This document shows, in pieces, positions 61,101 to 64,000 of a DNA stretch of 64,000 nucleotides; the first letter of the stretch is position 1; each line of letters begins with the position of its first letter. Source of the DNA: Caldicellulosiruptoraceae bacterium PP1 (GTDB lineage: Bacteria > Bacillota > Thermoanaerobacteria > Caldicellulosiruptorales > Caldicellulosiruptoraceae); the NCBI GenBank assembly GCA_041320695.1, contig JBGGOQ010000006.1:1-64000 (forward strand), given 5' to 3'. The position numbers were made by a program, and so were the translations under genes. The notes beneath the pieces were generated by a model that saw only the letters and a list, made by a program, of their open reading frames with translations, searched no databases and was not told the origin of the DNA.

Positions 61101-64000
61101 TTAAATTGGCAACCAAAGCAAGGTGCCAAGGTCTATAACCTTTACAGAAGCATGACCTCAGGAAGCGGATATTCTTTGGTATATAGCGGAACTGATACAG
61201 GCTATACAGATAAGAATCTTATTACCGGTAAAACATACTATTATGTAGTGACCTATACAACTGATCTTGGAACATCTATATATTCAAATGAGGTACAGGT
61301 AACCACAAATGTTACAGTTGTTCCGCCTCCATCAGCATTAAAGGTTGTGGCAAGCTATGTTCAGGCAGTAAAAATCAGTTGGAATATGGTACCAGGAGCA
61401 GACAGCTATATAATTTATCGTTCAGATTCTATTGATGGCAATTATACAAAGATTGCAACCACAAATAGCAATGTATATAAAGATATTGGATTAGACCCCG
61501 CAAAGTCCTATTATTATAAAATATCATCTGTCAACAGTGCCGGAGAAAGTTCGCTATCAAAGGCTCTTGCAGCAGCGACAGCTTCACCAGCCAGCTTGAT
61601 TCGCAGTAATGAAACTGTTCAATATGATACGTACGGAGAACCCATTCCAATGGGTGGCGAAGGCTATCTGAAAGTGGGCGACACATATTATATGTATACA
61701 GGAGTTTCAAGTGAATATGCCTCATCGGGCAGCCTCGGGGCTTACTCGTCGAAGGATTTAATTAACTGGAAGTTTGAGCATGTTGTATTTTCTACAAATA
61801 CAGTTGACGAGAATGGCAAGCATCCACCCGAGCTTTTAGCTGGCTACAAGGCAGAAAGGGTAAAAGTGTGCTATGATGATAAAATAAAGAAGTATGTCAT
61901 GGTCTTTCATTATGAAAATGCAGTAGATTATACCTTGGGTAAGATTGGCGTAGCAATGTGCGACACACCAACTGGTGATTTTACATTCATTGCATGCTAC
62001 AGACCCGCTGGTCTTGATTCAAGGGATATGACATTATTCAAAGATGTTGATGGTACCATCTATCTTATTTCATCAACATTAACTAATTCAAAACTGACTT
62101 TGTTTAAATTTTCATCCGATTATAAACAAGCTATTCAGGTTTATAATATTTATGGCGGTCCAAACGAAGATGACAGATATATAGGAAGAGAAGCACCGGC
62201 TATTGTTAAAAAAGATGGTATTTATTATCTCATTACTTCAGAATGTCAAGGCTGGTTCCCAAGCCAGGCAATGTATTCCTTCGCAAAAGCTGAAACTCTT
62301 GCAGAAACAACAGAAAAGTCGTGGCAGGGTGAAAGAAAGCTTGCATCATGGGATGATGGTGGCGGAGGACTTGGTTATTTACTTGGTAATAAAGTATTCT
62401 TCAATTCGCAACCGACTTACATTATAACAGTAACAGGGACACATGGCAGCTCATACATTTTAGCAGGTGCTCGTTTAAAGAGTCCGGATTATATGGGTGG
62501 TTCAATCTGGTTCCCTCTGCATCTTGATGATGGGAAAGCATGGATTGATTATTCGTCAGAGGTTTATGTTAATGTTAAAACAGGCGAAGTTGACAATGTT
62601 TACCCAGGCCAACTGCTTTCACAAGGTAAACCAGCATGGGCATCATCTGTTGGTACTACTGATGGTGATGGAAATGTCAATCCAAATGGCTGGACAGCAA
62701 ACTATGCAAATGATGGCGATTACGCAACATCGTGGACATCTACCGGAGCCAATTATCCGGCTTGGTGGGCAGTTGATTTAGGCCAGCAATGCTATATCAA
62801 TCAAGTCCAGTTAAGCTGGTGGATAATTGGTGGTTCTGAGGCAGCCGAGGAATATAAAATCTGGGTGAGCGACGACGGAATCGATTATAAACTTGCACTC
62901 GATAGAACTTCCCCACCGTGGTGGTTTTTTGGCTTCAATGTGGACCATTTATCAAATGTGACCGGGCGTTTTGTCAAGATAGAAATAATCAGATCTCACC
63001 CACAAAACAGATGGGACAACAACTGGTATACTCCTCAATTTAGAGAAGTAAAGATTTATGGTAATCCTATACCAGCATCTGCTACAGTTTCAACGCCTGA
63101 TAGCAATGGCAGTTACTCATATCAGATTCCTGATTATGTAGTTAATTTGAATGTACCGGTTAATGGCTATTATGAACTAATGTTAGGTGATATTACTATA
63201 TACATGCCAATGTTAACCATACTAAATAATATAAGCAATGGTGCTCTTAAAGTTTCAAGGGATGTAACAGCTGCTACCACGCTGTCGCAAATAAATTCCG
63301 TCATTGGATCCGATACTCAGGTTATAGGTGCGTTCGACTTGAATCTGAGGAATGTAAATGGAACAAATATACATGAATTGGGAGCAGATGCCGCTATAAC
63401 GGTGCATCTTACACAAGATCAGATATCAAAGCTCTCAAAGCAGGGAACACCAAAATTATACCGTTATGATTCTGATAGAAAAGCGTTGGTGGATACAAAT
63501 GCAGAAATTAATCTTGCAAATGGCACTGTAACATTTAAAACAACACATTTTAGTACATTTGTAATTGCTATGACTTCAATAACAACTGGAACAGGTTCAA
63601 GTGGCGGTTCTGGTTCAAGTGGTGGTTCTGGTTCAAGTGGCGGTTCTGGTTCAAGTAGCGGTTCTAGTTCAAGTGGTGGTTCTGGCACAAGCACTGTTTC
63701 CGGCAGTGGTTCAGGCCAAAGTGGTCAAAATCAAAGTACACAGACAACAGAAACAACCCAGACAACACCAACAACACCTTCAAAACCATCAATGCCAGAA
63801 GGTGCAAAAACAATTTCAACAGACAAAGATACCAATGTGGTATCAACTAATATTGAAGTTAACATTCCGAAGAATGCAGTTATGGGTGATAATCCATATT
63901 TGGTCGTAAAACCAGCTGAGGTAGATAATAAGATAATTGGTAAGAATAAAAATGTTGTCGATGCATATGAGATCAGTATAAATGGAACACTAAAGGGAAG
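58173..64000 (+). CDS. Giant secreted multidomain GH43/CBM32 protein, 3' end outside the window
   Basis: The frame from GTG 58173 (GAGGGG upstream) is open to the window end, at least 1,942 codons. It begins with a signal peptide (KRFLSFLTLVIFFISQIAPI). A module block LamG, Ig-like group 4 (VPCSDGSTQELGVTW), FN3, FN3 occurs twice (residues ~43-495 and ~499-955), then two more FN3 (~960-1139). A GH43 module (~1143-1473) keeps Asp1285, Glu1340 and Gln1413, equivalent to the first giant protein, but has PMGG in place of the AHGG loop. CBM32 follows (~1476-1634), then a beta-rich domain, a Gly/Ser linker, and a pre-SLH-like domain (KTISTDKDTNVVSTNIEVNI). SLH repeats probably lie beyond the window. 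It looks more GC-rich than the core genes. Likely a surface enzyme acting with the 51068 product. Confidence 0.88.
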   Translation, partial: MYKKRFLSFLTLVIFFISQIAPIFGERIIVQAGATSIPNSNLLMKYDFNETSGQIARDSSGHGFDGILNSGATWSVGKNFGGVALNGTSSYITIPNGVLKDVHDITISLNVKIIPGHYWLITLGKNTSNLVGIESQSSGLNAMYIYNGTQYKIPVTADLSQWTNLTWVVSTTTRTANIYVNGVLKGTLTITGDISALYDSAMTYGGYIGRSYWSDPYVNGTIDDVRIYNCALTDEQIQAIANMTTTGGVIDVNINTGIGTAPIMPKYVYVPCSDGSTQELGVTWEPIDPSKYNQAGTFEVNGTTTYGNLPAKAYVKVLPQILNVVSKTENSITLQWDQQQDAVEYHVYRSATLGRDYTLVYSGPDTTFTDTGLQTYTTYYYYMNYTTNEGISPDYPNLAVKTKGPIVGPPAKIYQQKNLFDGGNIKLTWDMVQYADSYKIYRANSEDGEYKLIGTTTETSYTDSKISQGSTYYYKISCVNDEGEGPLSSAFRADTPTALLKYDFNETDGNIVYDSSGHGFDGIQNGGGRWTEGKNFGGMDLGATGYITIPNGVLKDVHNITISFNVNITDNSDHAWLIGLGSGTGSFVGVEANTGSLGAMYSYGGTDYRVWTSALPEGKWTNITFVVSTTEGWAKLYVDGALVGTNNSIKGDISKFYNPSNTFGGYIGLSFWSGDPYVNGLIDDVKVYDWALADNEVSAIINPTVTVGVTDVIVKTPPGVAPVMPKYVYVPCSDGSTQALEVTWDQIEPSKYSQTGLFDVNGTTTYGNLPAKAHVYVLPLPTLKLVSKTENSITLQWDAQPGASEYHVYRSTTSDKGYSEVYSGSGTSFTDSGLQTYKTYYYYLNYTTTDGISPNSPELLVKTAVNKVGPPTNIAQSKYLQPYCVELTWDMVQYADSYNIYRADSENGEYKLIANTTSALYKDKSVNQGSTYYYKISCVNDAGEGPLSSALIAQTSVDNVPPTVLSATYVTDSSVSLNWQPKQGAKVYNLYRSMTSGSGYSLVYSGTDTGYTDKNLITGKTYYYVVTYTTDLGTSIYSNEVQVTTNVTVVPPPSALKVVASYVQAVKISWNMVPGADSYIIYRSDSIDGNYTKIATTNSNVYKDIGLDPAKSYYYKISSVNSAGESSLSKALAAATASPASLIRSNETVQYDTYGEPIPMGGEGYLKVGDTYYMYTGVSSEYASSGSLGAYSSKDLINWKFEHVVFSTNTVDENGKHPPELLAGYKAERVKVCYDDKIKKYVMVFHYENAVDYTLGKIGVAMCDTPTGDFTFIACYRPAGLDSRDMTLFKDVDGTIYLISSTLTNSKLTLFKFSSDYKQAIQVYNIYGGPNEDDRYIGREAPAIVKKDGIYYLITSECQGWFPSQAMYSFAKAETLAETTEKSWQGERKLASWDDGGGGLGYLLGNKVFFNSQPTYIITVTGTHGSSYILAGARLKSPDYMGGSIWFPLHLDDGKAWIDYSSEVYVNVKTGEVDNVYPGQLLSQGKPAWASSVGTTDGDGNVNPNGWTANYANDGDYATSWTSTGANYPAWWAVDLGQQCYINQVQLSWWIIGGSEAAEEYKIWVSDDGIDYKLALDRTSPPWWFFGFNVDHLSNVTGRFVKIEIIRSHPQNRWDNNWYTPQFREVKIYGNPIPASATVSTPDSNGSYSYQIPDYVVNLNVPVNGYYELMLGDITIYMPMLTILNNISNGALKVSRDVTAATTLSQINSVIGSDTQVIGAFDLNLRNVNGTNIHELGADAAITVHLTQDQISKLSKQGTPKLYRYDSDRKALVDTNAEINLANGTVTFKTTHFSTFVIAMTSITTGTGSSGGSGSSGGSGSSGGSGSSSGSSSSGGSGTSTVSGSGSGQSGQNQSTQTTETTQTTPTTPSKPSMPEGAKTISTDKDTNVVSTNIEVNIPKNAVMGDNPYLVVKPAEVDNKIIGKNKNVVDAYEISINGTLKG
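58302..61035 (+). repeat. Internal tandem duplication of about 1.37 kb in the second giant gene
   Basis: Unit 1 starts at about 58302 (KYDFNE) and unit 2 at about 59670 (KYDFNE), offset by 1368 bp, a multiple of three. Each encodes LamG, Ig-like, FN3, FN3. Matching landmarks include SSGHGFDGI, ITIPNGVLKDVH, MPKYVYVPCSDGST, FEVNGTTTYGNLPAKA / FDVNGTTTYGNLPAKA and TWDMVQYADSY. Confidence 0.85.
63598..63690 (+). repeat. 18-bp tandem repeats encoding a Gly/Ser linker
   Basis: About five imperfect copies of an 18-bp unit (GGTTCAAGTGGCGGTTCT type) encode repeated GSSGGS. They form a flexible linker between the beta-rich domain and the pre-SLH part of the second giant protein. Repeat number is likely to vary between strains. 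Confidence 0.85.

Noticed and set aside
62203-62781. Two + strand frames of 74 and 94 codons
   Set aside because: They lie within the GH43/CBM32 part of the giant frame, which is open throughout and carries recognisable domains; their products show no family features.
63598-63690. Possible CRISPR array, because of regularly spaced repeats
   Set aside because: The unit is 18 bp with no unique spacers, it is in frame, and it encodes a Gly/Ser linker. No CRISPR-like repeat-spacer pattern was seen elsewhere in the window.
63464-63909. Low-complexity frames on both strands (Pro/Glu/Leu- and Val/Gln-rich) near the window end
   Set aside because: They are alternative readings of the 18-bp Gly/Ser linker repeat and the adjacent Thr/Gln-rich region of the giant gene.

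Overview
The window is about 64 kb of AT-rich DNA from an endospore-forming, low-GC Gram-positive bacterium, almost certainly a clostridium and plausibly a saccharolytic or thermophilic one. The reasons are a PolC-type replicase, many sporulation and germination genes (spoIIQ-like, sleB, ypeB, an alpha/beta-type SASP, gpr, spoIIP, spoIIM), strong Shine-Dalgarno sites with frequent TTG/GTG starts, and S-layer-homology (SLH) anchored polysaccharide enzymes. The genus cannot be fixed from the sequence alone.

Region 1 (1-25.9 kb) is core chromosome, nearly all on the + strand. It runs: ispG (5' end outside the window), a family 2 glycosyltransferase, polC, a thiamine pyrophosphokinase, a GlsB/YeaQ-type membrane protein, a MsmX/UgpC-type sugar ABC ATPase and a CdaR/PucR-type regulator. 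A division and wall cluster follows: ftsE, ftsX, a coiled-coil M23 hydrolase, ctpB-like and minJ-like. Then come spore genes, xerD and the lipid II amidation pair murT-gatD. Minus-strand genes are a small membrane protein and a diacylglycerol-glucosyltransferase-like enzyme.

Region 2 (26-36.9 kb) is a nucleoside uptake and salvage locus. It holds a BMP-type ABC importer (lipoprotein, ATPase, two permeases), an MTA-phosphorylase family gene inserted between lipoprotein and ATPase, a GntR/UTRA regulator, cdd, a 55-residue XapX protein, pdp, deoC, deoB and punA. Together these import nucleosides, split them by phosphorolysis and feed deoxyribose phosphate to glycolysis. A dyad upstream of the lipoprotein gene is a candidate operator.

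Region 3 (37.0-39.8 kb) is a scar: a TnpB-only IS200/IS605-type element with intact catalytic residues sits in the remains of an AAA-ATPase-like/PD-(D/E)XK family gene, followed by decayed DNA.

Region 4 (39.6-64 kb) is a carbohydrate-utilisation locus. It contains a LacI-family regulator with a strong promoter and candidate operator, a GH35 beta-galactosidase, and two binding-protein-dependent sugar importers, each with two permeases and a binding protein but no ATPase. It ends with two giant secreted multidomain proteins carrying GH43 modules that resemble exo-beta-1,3-galactanases, plus CBM32, FN3, Ig-like and LamG modules. The first has three SLH repeats. The second (58173 to beyond the window end) is open for more than 1,900 codons and has an internal 1.37-kb duplication. 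The substrate is inferred to be a galactan such as type II arabinogalactan. The importers probably borrow the MsmX/UgpC ATPase at 7.1 kb.

The ~1-kb gap at 57.2-58.2 kb holds a second copy of the LacI promoter/operator followed by what looks like a decayed lacI start, two related palindromic MITE-like repeats, a strong hairpin, and a ~108-nt leader. That leader is also found upstream of the first giant gene and contains a conserved five-codon mini-ORF.
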